Shown in pieces: positions 44,878 through 56,643 of a stretch of 64,000 nt of DNA (within the stretch, counting starts at the first letter, position 1; each line of letters starts with the position of its first letter). Origin of the DNA: Ambrosia x helenae (lineage: Eukaryota; Streptophyta; Magnoliopsida; Asterales; Asteraceae). The position numbers and the translations under genes are program-made. Where the stretch lies: NCBI GenBank assembly GCA_030844895.1, contig CM061228.1, positions 34,534,626 to 34,598,625 on the forward strand, in the 5' to 3' direction. The notes under the pieces were generated by a model, which saw only the letters and a list, made by a program, of their open reading frames with translations, did not search any database and was not told the DNA's origin.

Positions 44878-44911
44878 AGAAGTATAAAGGTTTAACCATT
44901 AAAAACCTTAG
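44878..44911. other. Duplication junction with stepwise microhomology
   Basis: The end of pol (aagaagtat) runs into aagtataaaggttta (also at 35109-35123), then tttaaccattaaaaacc (also at 35072-35089), then aaaaccttagg (34992-35002), after which copy B continues. Each step shares 4-6 nt with the next, all drawn from the old minus-strand LTR. Confidence 0.75.
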
Positions 44912-47077
44912 GAAAACATCTTAACAACTCATACACATCAGCAAAACATCAATTACATGGAAACATTCACGTTTTAACCATTAAAAACCGTTTCTTGCAT
45001 GAATACTCCACATAGAGCAAGTATAAAGTTTAGACTTGTTTTAGAAACTCATTTAAAAGGTTTTCAAAGACACAAACTTGATAAAACTAGGTCTGGACCT
45101 TTGGGAACCAAGGTATCAACATTACAAAGGCTTAGGGTAGATAACACACCTTGGATTTTGCTAAGGAAGGAGTGTAAGCTTAGGAATGATGGGTTTTAGT
45201 GCAAAAATGAGTTCTAGAGGTGTATTATGGTGTGAGGGAGGCTTGGGACCAGTTAGGGTCGCACAAATGGTGTTTTACAAGTCAAGGGTTGTATTTATAG
45301 GTGTTCCTAATCGTTCAGCACATTACAGGCAAGTAGGGCCTGTTATAGGCGATTAGCACTATTTTAACACACATAAGCACGTGTTTTCGGTTTTTGGTGC
45401 GTTAAGCACTATTTTAACACACATAAGCACGTATTCACTTACCGACAAGTCATATAATGATTATAAACATATAAAGCATGATAAATAACACGTTCACATT
45501 CGTTCACCAATTCCCGAGACTCGAGACTTGCGTGTGTGCATTAAATCCGGCGGTTCTACGAATCACCAATCCTTGTACACATGGTTATGGACCGACTCCC
45601 AATGATCTCGTGGATCATTATAACAACTCCCGATGATTCTCCGAACCATCATAACGACTCAACTGACCCAGTTAAGTATGTAACATGCATGACTCGCTAA
45701 GGTAGACTTACTAGTTTGATTGATGTTACTGACCTGAGTTTGCCGGGTGTCACAATAATACTCGATAAATGTAAAACTTGTATGTCCTAAAACCTAACAA
45801 GCACAAATATTTTCCAAAGTAGTTGGATAATAGTTGATAACATTATGAATGTTATTGTGAGAATTCAAAATATTTTTGAATGGCAACAATGCTTTCGAGA
45901 TGATGCAAGTGTTGAGGATATTTTATCCTCGACTTATGGACATGGGCCTTGGTGTGGCATAGTGTGAGTTAATCTCTCAATGCCCTAAGGAGTATCTTGC
46001 ACGTGCTTGGAGGATTTGGAGTTGTTAGAGAACAATCCAAAATGACATTGGAATCCTTCTCACTTTGTGGCGTTGTGAACAAAGTTGTTGATAATATATT
46101 TTGGATAAATGCCTAAAAGGAAGTCAATAAAGGAAAAACAAGATAACATTGTTCAAAGCAAAGGCAAAGGCAAAGGCAAATCTACTTTAGGAAGAGTCCT
46201 AAAATTAGATTACCAAATTTACCAAATCGTCGGCTATACGTAAGAAAAGATGACAGCTCACTCAGAATCGACGCCTAAACATTTCATCAACGTATACCGG
46301 GTTCAATAAAGTAATCGATCACCAACCTATCGTGAGTAGTAGCAGCAATATTAAATATAACTATTAGCTACACAAAAAAAAATATCCATTACACTAACAA
46401 ATATTAGTTACCTCAAAAAATATTAACTGCACTAAAAAAATATTAAGAAGACTAAAAAAATAGTAATTGCACTAAACATAAAAAAATAATTACCTTACGT
46501 CTTCCGCGTTTTTACGTTCGGACGTAGTTTCTTCTTCCTTTAAAATAATTTGTGTACTTTACATTACTGCGTTAAAAATTTTGTTGATTTCATCAGAAGT
46601 GGGTTCGAATATATGATTTAGGAAATGAGGATTGATAGTTGTAGAATTGAGAGTTTTAAATCGGATCGTTTTCTAACGGTCGAATATCAAAATCAACAAA
46701 AGAGACCCATGAAGATCGTGGCATCTTTCCCGGCCACCACGCGTGAAAGTCATGGGGGTGCGGTGTTTTCGTGAGGCGACAGCCCACGTGGCTTCTCCAC
46801 GGCCTGGCCAGTTGCCACCATACCGTCCAGCCTAATCTTAGATTTTCAAACCGATACTTACAATACAATACAACACAAGAAATTTACGTAGCTATTAGAA
46901 TATATAATCTATAATCTATAATCTATAATCTATATCTATAACTATTAATAAAAGAATTGAATTATGATGATGTGGCATATGCCTCAACCCCCCATTAAAT
47001 ATGCCACGTAGCACGTTGAGGTGAGAGGTTTAATAGAATATTTATTTAAAAATAAATAAAAGAAGATATGCATATCT

Positions 47078-49749
47078 TGTGACACCCGGCAAACTCAGGT
47101 TAGTAACGTTGACTAAACTAGTAAGTCTACCTTAGCGAGTCATGCATATTACGTCCTTAACGGAGTCAGTCGAGTCGGTATGATGATTCTGGGAATCATC
47201 GGGAGACGTTATGATGATCCGCGGGGTCATCGGGAGTCGGTCCATAACTATGGGTACAAGGATCGGCGATTCGTGGAATCGCCGGGTCTAATGCACACAC
47301 GAGTCTCGAGTCCCGGGAATTGGTGAACGGATGCAAACGTGTTAGTTATCATGCATTATATGTTTGAAATCACTATGTGACTTATCGGTATGTGAATACG
47401 TGTTTAAATATGTTAAAATAGTGTTTAACGCGCCAAAAACTCGTTCCAGCACCATAGGGGCGATTAGGAACCCCTAATCGCCTATATATGGGGCGAGTAG
47501 GGAGTATTATAGGCGATTGGGACCTAATCGCCTGATGTTCCATGCGATTAGGCTCCCAGTCGCGTGACATGCTCTGCTAATCGCATAAACAGCAGAGTCC
47601 GGGTCAAAACACCTATAAATAGAACCCTTAACTCCCCAAACACCTCTAGAACAACCCTAGCTGCTCCCAAACCACCCACACACCTTGAAACACCTCTGGA
47701 ACTCTTTTTGCTACAAAAATCACCATCTCCAAGCTTGCACACCTTTCTTTAACAAAACCCAAGGTGTGTTCTTCATCCCTAACCTTTGTAAAGTTGTTAT
47801 TTTGAGTTCCCCAAAGTTCCAGACCTTGTTTTACCAAAATGTGTCTTTAAAAACCTTTCAAAAGAGTCCTAAACCAAGTCTACACCTTAATGCTTGTTAT
47901 ATGTGAAGTTTACATGCATATGTTAGTCTTCTTGGTGATTTTAACATGAATGTTTTCAAGATATGATTGTACTTCTGCTATGTAGAGGTTATTAGGAAGG
48001 TTGTCTTAGAATTTTAGCCATTATTGTGGTGTTTTGAAGAAAATGCATATTTTGACCCATTTGTATGTTCTTGAGGATTTAGGATGATTATGGTATGATT
48101 GTTGATGCAATGTTGTTAGGATTCATACTAGGAAGATGTTAGATCAGAGGTTTGATGATTTACATGTTTGTAGAGTTTGAAATCTGATTGTTTCCATTTA
48201 AGGAAAGATAAGGTTGGTTGGTGAAACCTAGTACTTTGCCATTTTAGGAAATAATTGCATAGAACATGCTAGATCAGTGATATGTCGGGGGTTTTTGCTT
48301 GAAATGGGTTGGTAAATGATTTAGGTTTGATATTGGGTGTCGTTGCATGTTTCGGATCTGATTTGGAGGGTTAAACGCGCGAAAACCCGTTACACAGCAG
48401 CTGCAGGCGATTAGGCATCCTAATCGCCTGAGCTGGGGGCGATTATGCAGACATATGGGGCGATTAGGACCCTAATCGCCTCATGCTTCATGCGATTAGG
48501 CCCCTAATCGCCTGTAGGCTGATGCCTACTCGCGTGTGACCTTCCTAATCGCATGTACTGCTGTCGTGAACGCGTTTTGACATCCCGGAACACGATTTGA
48601 CACCTAGGAACATGCTAGGAACCCCGGGATACACCCAATGACTTAGTAAGACGTATTCGGACCTGTTTATGCGTTAATTGGACATTATGCTAGACTAGGT
48701 GAACTCTTGCGCGTATTAAGTGTTTAATTGCATATGTTGCATGATGTCTTGCATTTATCTAACACGTGGAATGTCGGGTCACCAATGGGACGTCGGATCT
48801 TGTCTGGCACGGTCGGTTTAACAGTTAAAGGTGTTTTTCAAACGTTTATGGTCACGGTCTGGACATTCGGGACTAGTTAGCCTGCGGGTTATTAGTCCAA
48901 TACTTATACACATCTTATGATAGGTCGCCGCTATTTGGGGCTATCATAACATAATTACTTAACTGTTTTCAAGTAACGCAATCCAAGGTGAGTGTCACAG
49001 CCCCACTTTTACCGTTTTACTTTTGGGGGAGAAACATGCTACTTATTCGATTACTCATCATAGATCATGTTATACTATGGTTATTTCACGTACTATGCGG
49101 CTTTTACAGAAAGTCCCAGGGGGAACCATGAATGTGCGGGGATGCACAACGGGGGAAATGTGGATAGATCTATTGGGCCTTACAAACCCCACCCGACGGC
49201 TGGGAGCCGGGCGGGTGCATATTGTCTCTAATACTTTGGGGGTTACCAAGGCATCGGTAATCCCGTCCGTCTGGGCTGGCTTCAACACTTATACCGGTTT
49301 AGTAATGGATTCCCAACCGCAGTAGTAGCAACACTTAACGTCTAGCTAACGTTCTTATAACATAGTAGTAACGGGAAATGATCTTACCGAACTTATAACA
49401 ACACTTTATGAAAGAAAACCTGTGAACTCACCAGCATTATATGTTGACATTTTTGGCATGTTTTCTCAGGTCGCTAAGGTAGCAGTCAATGGGCTAGGCG
49501 CACGGAGTCATGCACAGCGTCTATTATTTTGAAGCGTATTAAACAATGTCTTTGTAAACAATGATATGTCTTTTGGTTGTAAACAAGAATGCTTCCGCAG
49601 CTGGTTTACAGCTCAAAGCATGATATTTTGGTTTTAAATATAATTATGAATGCATGTTTGTTGTATGTTTATTGTGATCGTTGACTGAGATCCTGGTGTG
49701 TCACGCGCCTCGCGGTAAAACCCCGCACGTGGAATTTGAGGGTGTGACA
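47078..49749 (+). repeat. Right LTR of G2
   Basis: 2672 bp, nearly identical to the left LTR. TATCT precedes it (part of the duplicated flank) and also follows it (true right target duplication). TATA box at 47614-47621; leader donor and acceptor at 48988 and 49469. Confidence 0.93.
47614..47621 (+). promoter_or_regulatory. LTR TATA box (G2 right LTR)
   Basis: tataaata, equivalent to 37706. If active it would drive read-through into the Helitron at 49755. Confidence 0.6.
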
Positions 49750-49754
49750 TATCT

Positions 49755-50288
49755 TCTAATTGAAAATATTTAAAATTTAAATATTATTTTCGATATATAC
49801 TATATATAAATATTGTTATCAAGAAGTAAGTGTTAAAATTTTTTAAAAGACTTTGAAGTTTTTTCTTCTTCATTTATTATTGAAAGTGATTTATGTTTAG
49901 ATTAATAAACATTTATTAATCTAAATTCATGTATTCAAAGAAAAATTCGTATATGCTTTTATTTACAAAGTCACTGTATTGAAATAATTGTTTTTGTTTT
50001 CAATGTGATCATGAATTCTACATTTATACAAGTCAAAGTCAAATTGTAACATATTTTAAATTATGTGAAGATGATTATATGTTGAAGGTTATCCTTTTAA
50101 TACTGTATTATGTTTAATATGGTTTATGTTTTTTTTTAAAAACTTTTTAAATAAATGTTTTTTTAACTAAGATTGATTATGTTTAAGTTATTTACTCTTT
50201 TCGTGATTTGAGTTTTCTTCTTTTATCATTTTCTATTAAATCATATTAAATTTTTCAACCCCGAGACATTCCCGAAGTAATCAGCTAG
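49755..50288 (+). mobile_element. 3' part of the Helitron split by G2
   Basis: It follows the G2 target duplication and ends tttttcaaccccgagacattc, then ccgaag, aatcag and ctag|t. The same terminus occurs on the minus strand at 51475-51510. Together with 36988-37169 it makes a Helitron of about 720 bp without coding capacity. Confidence 0.65.
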
Positions 50289-50289
50289 T

Positions 50290-50400
50290 ACAATACAATA
50301 CAATACAATACAATACAATACAATACAATACAATACAATACAATACAATACAATACAATACAATACAATACAATACAATACAATACAATACAATACAATA
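50290..50400. repeat. (ACAAT)n microsatellite
   Basis: About 22 uninterrupted copies of acaat, starting at the base after the Helitron 3' terminus. A short acaatacaataca run also lies left of the Helitron 5' end (36951-36963). Confidence 0.95.
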
Positions 50401-51474
50401 CGATATTACAATGATTTTATAGTATAAACTTGGTATCGATGATGCATCAGTTTGTTATAATGGGCATTGTAGGTATATCTCTTATGTCAATAATATACTC
50501 GATGGGTATAGAGTAATTGATTGCTTGTTATTGTATTCTTGAACTTCCATCAACACTATCACCACCACCATTGAAAAATACCATTATTCCGTGATCATCA
50601 CATACGATAAATTCAACATGTGAATCGAGTGCGGGTGCATGTGTCATTGTACCAGTTTTCTATTATTTATGTTATTATTTACATTTTTTTTGCTATATTA
50701 TAATATTAAACGTATGATTGTTATACATACGATTATAACACAAACTGGGTTTAAACGAATTATTATTATTGTTTAACTTAATTAATATGTATTTGGCTAA
50801 TAAATTATCGAAAACTAGAAGGCTTGGGTGGTAGTACCAGTGGTGTGTGAGGTAGCGGTCACTTTTTTTAACCGTTAGAAGTTTGAAAAAATTAAATAAA
50901 TAAATCTCATACCTATTATTTACACAATTTTTCACTATTTTACACGTTTTTTTTTTCAAATAAAATTCATACAAACACCACCATTTTACTAAAAAAAAAA
51001 AAAAAACTTTGGATTCTCAAAGATCCAAGGTTGGTGCAACCAAGAAATCCGCCAAATCGAGAGGAGATGGTTTGAGCACAAGAGATTTTGGTTCAAGCGC
51101 GCATGGCTACAGTTCAAGCGCGGGAGGTGCCGTTCAAGCACGTGATTGCGGTTCAAGCGCGAGTCGTCAAGGGTATCAACCACAATTTTACAAGAACATC
51201 TAAAATGTTTACATGCCCACAATTTGGTTATTCGCCACAATATGTAACTTTAAATTTATTTTAATGAACTTTTATATTTAGTTTATGTAAAAATAAAATG
51301 TTTAATTTATTTTAAATAAAAAAAATTGTTAAGAGTACCTTTTAAGGTTGTGATATCACCTATTAACATGTTTCAAGGTATCTTTAAAGTAGTATTTAGC
51401 AAATGTGACGTGACAGCATATGATTAATGCTACCCAGTATATAATTCCACCCTTACGATTACTTATATTATGGA
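50401..51474. other. AT-rich DNA with a possible degraded MITE
   Basis: cttgggtggtagtaccag (50822-50840) and, inverted, tgctacccagta (51428-51439) may be the ends of a decayed inverted-repeat element enclosing the tandem repeat at 51070-51170. No credible gene. Confidence 0.35.
51070..51170 (+). repeat. Tandem 20-bp repeat (gttcaagcgcg) within a short open frame
   Basis: About five degenerate units of gttcaagcgcg plus about 10 bp. The frame 51009-51203 is open (65 codons) and reads Ser/Gly/Ala-rich repeats such as GSSAHGYSSSAGG. The G+C content contrasts with its AT-rich surroundings. No protein family was recognised; it may be the truncated end of a transposon gene. Confidence 0.5.
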
Positions 51475-52505
51475 CTAGCTGATTACTTTGGGAGGGTTTC
51501 GGGGTTGAAAAACCTAATTTTACGTGATAACCTATTATAAATGGTTCAAGTTAACTCATATTCCTTAATCTAAAACTTAATCAGTAATCATCTAAAAAAT
51601 CACTTATGTAAGCTGCAACTATTAAAAAACTCATCACATCTCTCTAATTTCTCACATTCTAATGGGTCTTATAATTCCTAATCTAATCAACTAAACAAAC
51701 ACTTAAGTTGGAAGTTGTAATCATTGCATTTCATTATGCCACGTGGCATAATCAAGGATTGGTTGAGGCCACCATTGAACGCCACGTCGGAAACTATCAA
51801 TTCTTTCCGAGAGCGTCCCGGGGTTGAAAAATATAACCATTCTAATAATACTAATACTAATAGTAATAATTATTACTCTTGTAATTAAATAAATAAAAAA
51901 ATAACCTTGCTATAAGGTGATACCATGTGTTGCAGTGTTGCGCGATTCTCTCTCCTAACTTCTCTTGATGAAGTATACCTAGTAAAATTCCAATGATAAC
52001 ATGGCGATTGGGCTGATTTTCAACATCGTAGATAAGAACCTGGTTTAAAAGAAAAAACATTATTAATGAATAACATGAATAGTTTGTGTGTTTTTTTCCT
52101 GTATGAACGAAACCCCATAAAAAATAGTCGATTTTTCTCTGTTTTTTATATAGGACTATGGTACTCGTTGGAAAGATAATAAAACGCTCGTTAATTTGGT
52201 GTAATTTTTTTCTTTAAAAAATCCGGTATATAAAAGATATAAACGTTTAAAAATTATGGGAGAAAACATGAGAGAGAAAATTTTAAATTTATTTTTAAAT
52301 TCTTTTTTTCCTAAAATAACTCAATTTTATTTAGGGTTTTATGTTTATCTTTTTTTTTTAATTAAAAAAGGAAATAGTTCAAAAACACTAAAATCTTTCA
52401 ATTATTATGCCACGTGGCACTCTCAAGGGGAGGTTGAGGCCTCCATTGCACGCCACGTCAGCATATACGTTTTCTTTTATATATATAAGTAGATAGATAG
52501 ATAGA
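51475..52505 (-). mobile_element. Two Helitrons head-to-tail, minus strand
   Basis: On the minus strand a Helitron begins tctatctatctatctac at 52505 and has the gccacgtggca and actatggtactcgttgg blocks. It reaches a hairpin ccccgggacgctctcgg near 51820-51836. Immediately after, a second Helitron body (another gccacgtggca block, 51738-51748) begins and ends at ctag|t at 51475. No Rep/helicase gene. Confidence 0.6.
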
Positions 52506-52561
52506 TTATCTTAAATTTGATGGTGTAACCCGAAACTTAATATAACTCTTTGAGTTGATAA

Positions 52562-53215
52562 TCTATACATATAATAAACCAAAGCCATTTTAATGACATG
52601 TTATTCAAAGAGGGTATTCTCTTCATTGAGTGTGCCATGTGTCATCCCATGTGGAAGGGCTTTATTTTAGGAAAATAATAATTTAAAATTAAAAAAAAAA
52701 TTAGATTTTTATCTCTAATGTTTTCTCTCATAACTTTTAAACGTTAATATCTTTTATATACGAGATTTTTTAAAGAAAAAAATTACACCAAATTAACGAG
52801 CGTTTTATTATCTTTCCAACGGGTACCATAGTGCTATATAAAAAACGGAAAAAAAACGACTATTATTTTTTTTGTGGTTTTGTTCATACAGGAAAAAAAA
52901 CACAAAGTGTTCAGGTTATTCATTAATCATGTATAGGCAAGTCATTAGTTATGTTCAAACCAGTAAATATGATTTTTATTTACAACATGTGTTTGCATTG
53001 GAGTTGTACATTGTTTTAGGTTAGGTTTTAATATTAGAGTTATACATTGTTTAAGGTTATGCACTAACATTGAAGATACATTGTTAATTGGTTTAGGTTA
53101 AGTGCTACCCGAAACTTTCCTGCATGTAACTGTAAAACACATCAGTCTATTTTAGGTGTAAAATTGATATTTCAAATTAGATTTCTCAACCCGGGACGCT
53201 CCCGGGATATATTAG
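52562..53215 (+). mobile_element. Non-autonomous Helitron, plus strand
   Basis: Begins tctatacatataataaacc and ends with the hairpin cccgggacgctcccggg, then atatattag (ctag changed to ttag). It contains the complement of the actatggtactcgttgg block. 654 bp and non-coding. Confidence 0.7.
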
Positions 53216-53216
53216 T

Positions 53217-53323
53217 TTAAAAAAAATTGTGGGTTTGGGTCGGGCCTGGGATTAGGTGATACCGACCCAATTACCTTTTTTTTTATATTAGAATATGATA
53301 ACTTATGACAAAGATTTGTTTAA

Positions 53324-53366
<43 letters not shown>

Positions 53367-53768
53367 TTCATTAATCATATATTGGCAAGTCATTAATTAT
53401 GTTGTCATATTAGATATTTTATTATGTCATATTAGATATTTCAACCCGGGACGCTCTCCAATAAGTAATTGCTATGTTTTCTTTTTCTACCATATTCTAA
53501 AATAGCTCAAATCTTATTGTATGCAGTTAAAGACCTTTGACTGAATGTATTGGTGCTAAACAATCTTTGTCCCATTGAAGTGCTTGGGATCTTAATATTC
53601 TGTTTTAGGTGTTGATGTTGTAAGGTGAAATGGATCTTTTGGTATATTTTTTTTAAAAGTATCAAATGTAAGTTGATACATAGATATCATTTTTATAGTT
53701 TATATACTTCTAATTTTATTCACTTTACTTAGATTTCTCAACCCGGGACGCTCCCGGGTATAAGCTAG
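53217..53768 (+). mobile_element. Helitron 3' segment, directly after the previous one
   Basis: Ends cccgggacgctcccggg, then tataag and ctag|t at 53768. An internal remnant of the same hairpin (aacccgggacgctct) lies at 53444-53458, so two ends may be nested. The 5' terminus was not found. Contains the (TAA)n tract. Confidence 0.6.
53324..53366. repeat. (AAT)n microsatellite
   Basis: An uninterrupted aat/taa trinucleotide run of about 43 bp. Confidence 0.9.
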
Positions 53769-54865
53769 TATTTGAATACCTAAAAATAATGATACATGTG
53801 AACATTGTTTTTCGGTCGGGGTACTACTACAACACACCAGGGCGGCCCAATGGGCTTATGGGCTTACAAGCAAGAGCTAAGGGCCTCAAAAAATAGGAGC
53901 TTCAGTTTTTATTTAATTGTAAATTATATACTGGATTTGTAAAAGCCCAAAAGTCTCAATTGTTAAAGAATCTTCAAAACCCAAAGGGAAAAAGAAAACG
54001 ACCCAATACATAAAGTAAGGCCCAAATCAAATTTGAATAGGTCCCAACTTAGAAGTTAGAACACAACTAATAAATCCCAAAAAAAAAAAAAGGAAACTTT
54101 ACATATCTCGTAAAAACCAGACTAGCGGCATTAGCTACTTTGACGATTTGGAAACCTAATCGTTTGTTCAGTTACCGAATCTTAGTCTTATGATTACTCT
54201 ATTCTCCAAGATGCTGATATGCGATATATGATACACGGACAGTCACCAAGGTAGGTTAACGGCTATTTTTATTGAATATGTATAAATTATAATGTGTATC
54301 GCGTTTGGGATTTTACTTCAGAATTCTCCAATATCTATTGCGAAATTGTGATTTTTATTGAGTTTGTTGGTCCCAAGCCTAGTAAAAAAGAGAGTTTATA
54401 TTAAAAAGGCCTTTGGCTTTTTAGTTAGCTTAGGGCAAAAACGGTCTTGCATAACCCTAATATTGTTTATGATGGTTTTCATACTTAAGATTATTTCTGT
54501 TTATTTTTAATGGTTAATTAATTAGTTTTTTTTATAGCTTTAATATAGCCCAATACTAATGGAACCAAATCAAGTTTAGTTTACCATCCTTGAGTTATTT
54601 TATTTTCTTTCTGTTCTTGTACAAAATCCAATAAATGGCACATATTTTATAAAATATTTAAAAAAGATGGAGAAAAAAGTAAACTATGAATTCGTAACTG
54701 TCCATACTACGATTCTGAACCTCATACACACAAATCGACATGAGCCACCAGAAAACTCAAGGTAAGCTTGAAACAATCTTATGACTAATTTTCATCCTCA
54801 CACCCTTGCGTTTCCTAACTTTTTTTTTTTAAAGTTATAGTACACAGTAATGTTTAATTTTATTA
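53769..54865. other. Intergenic DNA
   Basis: AT-rich. A patch at 53835-53890 (gggcggcccaatgggc and aagggcctc) resembles degraded repeat DNA. No gene was recognised. Confidence 0.45.
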
Positions 54866-55588
54866 AGGGGCCTGTTAAACGTACCCCCATTTACATTGTT
54901 TTTACTAATCATACCCCATCCCTTCAAGTTTTCATATAATACAATTCTAACCTTTTATTTTTTTTCTTTTCAAATTGCATTCATGTAATCCTTTAAATTT
55001 ATAATCTTATAAAAGATTCTCAAAATTCCTTTTAAAACTCGAAATATAATCTTCTAACTTTAATTTCTTTTGAAAAATTAGATTATTAATTTTTAATTAA
55101 ATAGATTTTTATTTACTATCAGTTCTCAATATAATATTTAAATACAGTGATATCATCCAAAACCTAAAAGCCTTGTTGCCAAAGTCTCAAACACATATTA
55201 TATATCCTTAAAAATAAAACTACACATGTCACGATATATTGATATAAGATAAAACTAACAAATTTATTTATCATAAAACTAAAATTATTACGTATTGTGC
55301 ACTATTTATTTTATGATGTTATATATCCGAACTGAAAGATTTATAGGTTAAATTGTGTTTTTTATAATGTGATTTACGAGAACAAATTGTTTATCATTAT
55401 AAATGGATTTAAACATATGTGATTGAAGATAATATAACTATAGCTTCGTAAAATATTGGGGTAGAATTTGATAACGAGTAGGAAAAAATTAAGATTTATA
55501 TTGGGTAAAATTTGACAACATTTAAAACTGTTTTTATAGGGGGTGGGGTATGACAAGTAATAATAGGGGGTACATTTAGCCCACCCCT
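54866..55588. mobile_element. MITE with 7-bp TSD
   Basis: Starts aggggcctgttaaacgtacc and ends with the inverse of aggggtgggctaaatgtacc; inversion continues into the accccc/ataccccacc block. Target duplication tttatta at 54859-54865 and 55589-55595. The 723-bp interior is AT-rich without coding capacity. Confidence 0.75.
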
Positions 55589-56379
55589 TTTATTAATCGA
55601 ACCGATACACACCTAACAACATCGTATTCATTTTGTAAGTTTTCTTTTGTTTCATTACAAGTCGGTTTTGGTATTTTTCTTTAATTTTCTCTAAATCGAA
55701 TTTCCAACGCAACACACGGAGAAATTCAACTAATGAAGAGTGTTATGCCAATTCCCAGGAATCAAAAGGAACTTACTTTTAGGAAGCCGTGTGAGACTAC
55801 GAACCACAATACAGTTGTCCCTCGTGCAGTTGATGCCCACTAAACCTATATGGGTGTGCGTAGCTTATAAAAAAAAACTATGCATTTATTTACAATATCG
55901 TATCACTCGAGGTACATTAAATATTAAATAATAACTTACAATCTCATGTATTACATGGGATGATAAACGTAATGTGATATAATTAGTAATGATAAACTTA
56001 TGTTTAAAAAAAAACATACGCATTGAACGATTTAGTAAGCTCTTTTATTATACAAGTAAAATGAAATATAATATAATTTGATTATAGACGCAGTTAAATA
56101 GATGAACATTGACATGATAATTATATATTTTGCTAAGTTAATTTTCAAAATATTATTTCTTTCAACTGCACATTAGCTTTGATTTACTATTACCACATAT
56201 TTTTTTTTAGTGTTTAACATATTGTTTTCGTACCATTTATGTTATCCAGCCACATTAAATATTTGAAAATTTTAAAATCAATAATCAAAACATTTATCAT
56301 CATTATTCTTTCCTTTTTAGTATTTTAACCAACATAATTTTAAACTAAATGAAGCTTTTTAGTCAATTATTACATAAGT
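55589..56379. other. AT-rich intergenic DNA
   Basis: No gene or recognised element. Confidence 0.5.
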
Positions 56380-56640
56380 TTATTTAAAAAATTAATAATT
56401 AATTCATATTAAATTCACTTGGTTAATAAAATAATAACTATTTTTAACTATACAAATAAGTATTAATAATTAAGCTAGAAAGAGGTAACAAAAACCAAAA
56501 TTAATATTGATTTTGAACTTGATGAAACTTGTAAGTAATAATATAAGTTTATTTAAAAATTAATAATTAATTCGTATTAAATTTAGTTGGTTAATTTCAT
56601 AATAACTATATTCAATTAAAAAAATAAGTAACTATAATTA
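56380..56640. repeat. AT-rich tandem duplication (about 165 bp unit)
   Basis: tttatttaaaaa-ttaataattaattc followed by ttggttaat and aataagta recurs at 56388 and 56550 and, more diverged, at about 59455-59540. The solo LTR is inserted inside this array. Confidence 0.6.
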
Positions 56641-56643
56641 AGT

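Larger units (their letters stand above)
37170..49749 (+). mobile_element. Ty3/gypsy chromovirus-type element G2 with internal tandem duplication
   Basis: The outermost LTRs are flanked by TATCT (37165-37169 and 49750-49754), marking a single insertion site. Between them lie the left LTR, primer-binding site, gag, protease, RT, RNase H and integrase. Then, instead of the 3' end of pol, there is a copy of the upstream flank (44902-47077) and the right LTR. The integrase and Gag wording resembles Tekay/Del-type chromoviruses; the chromodomain expected after integrase is missing because of the rearrangement. Confidence 0.88.
44902..49749. repeat. Duplicated segment, copy B
   Basis: Second copy of 34992-39842. 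It includes a partial minus-strand LTR (44902-45754), the flank with the Helitron 5' end (45755-47077) and the G2 right LTR (47078-49749). Confidence 0.95.

Noticed and set aside
46656..46868. 70-codon GC-rich frame on the minus strand
   Set aside because: The copy A equivalent is not open in the same way because of a one-base run difference; no domain. Treated as repeat DNA.
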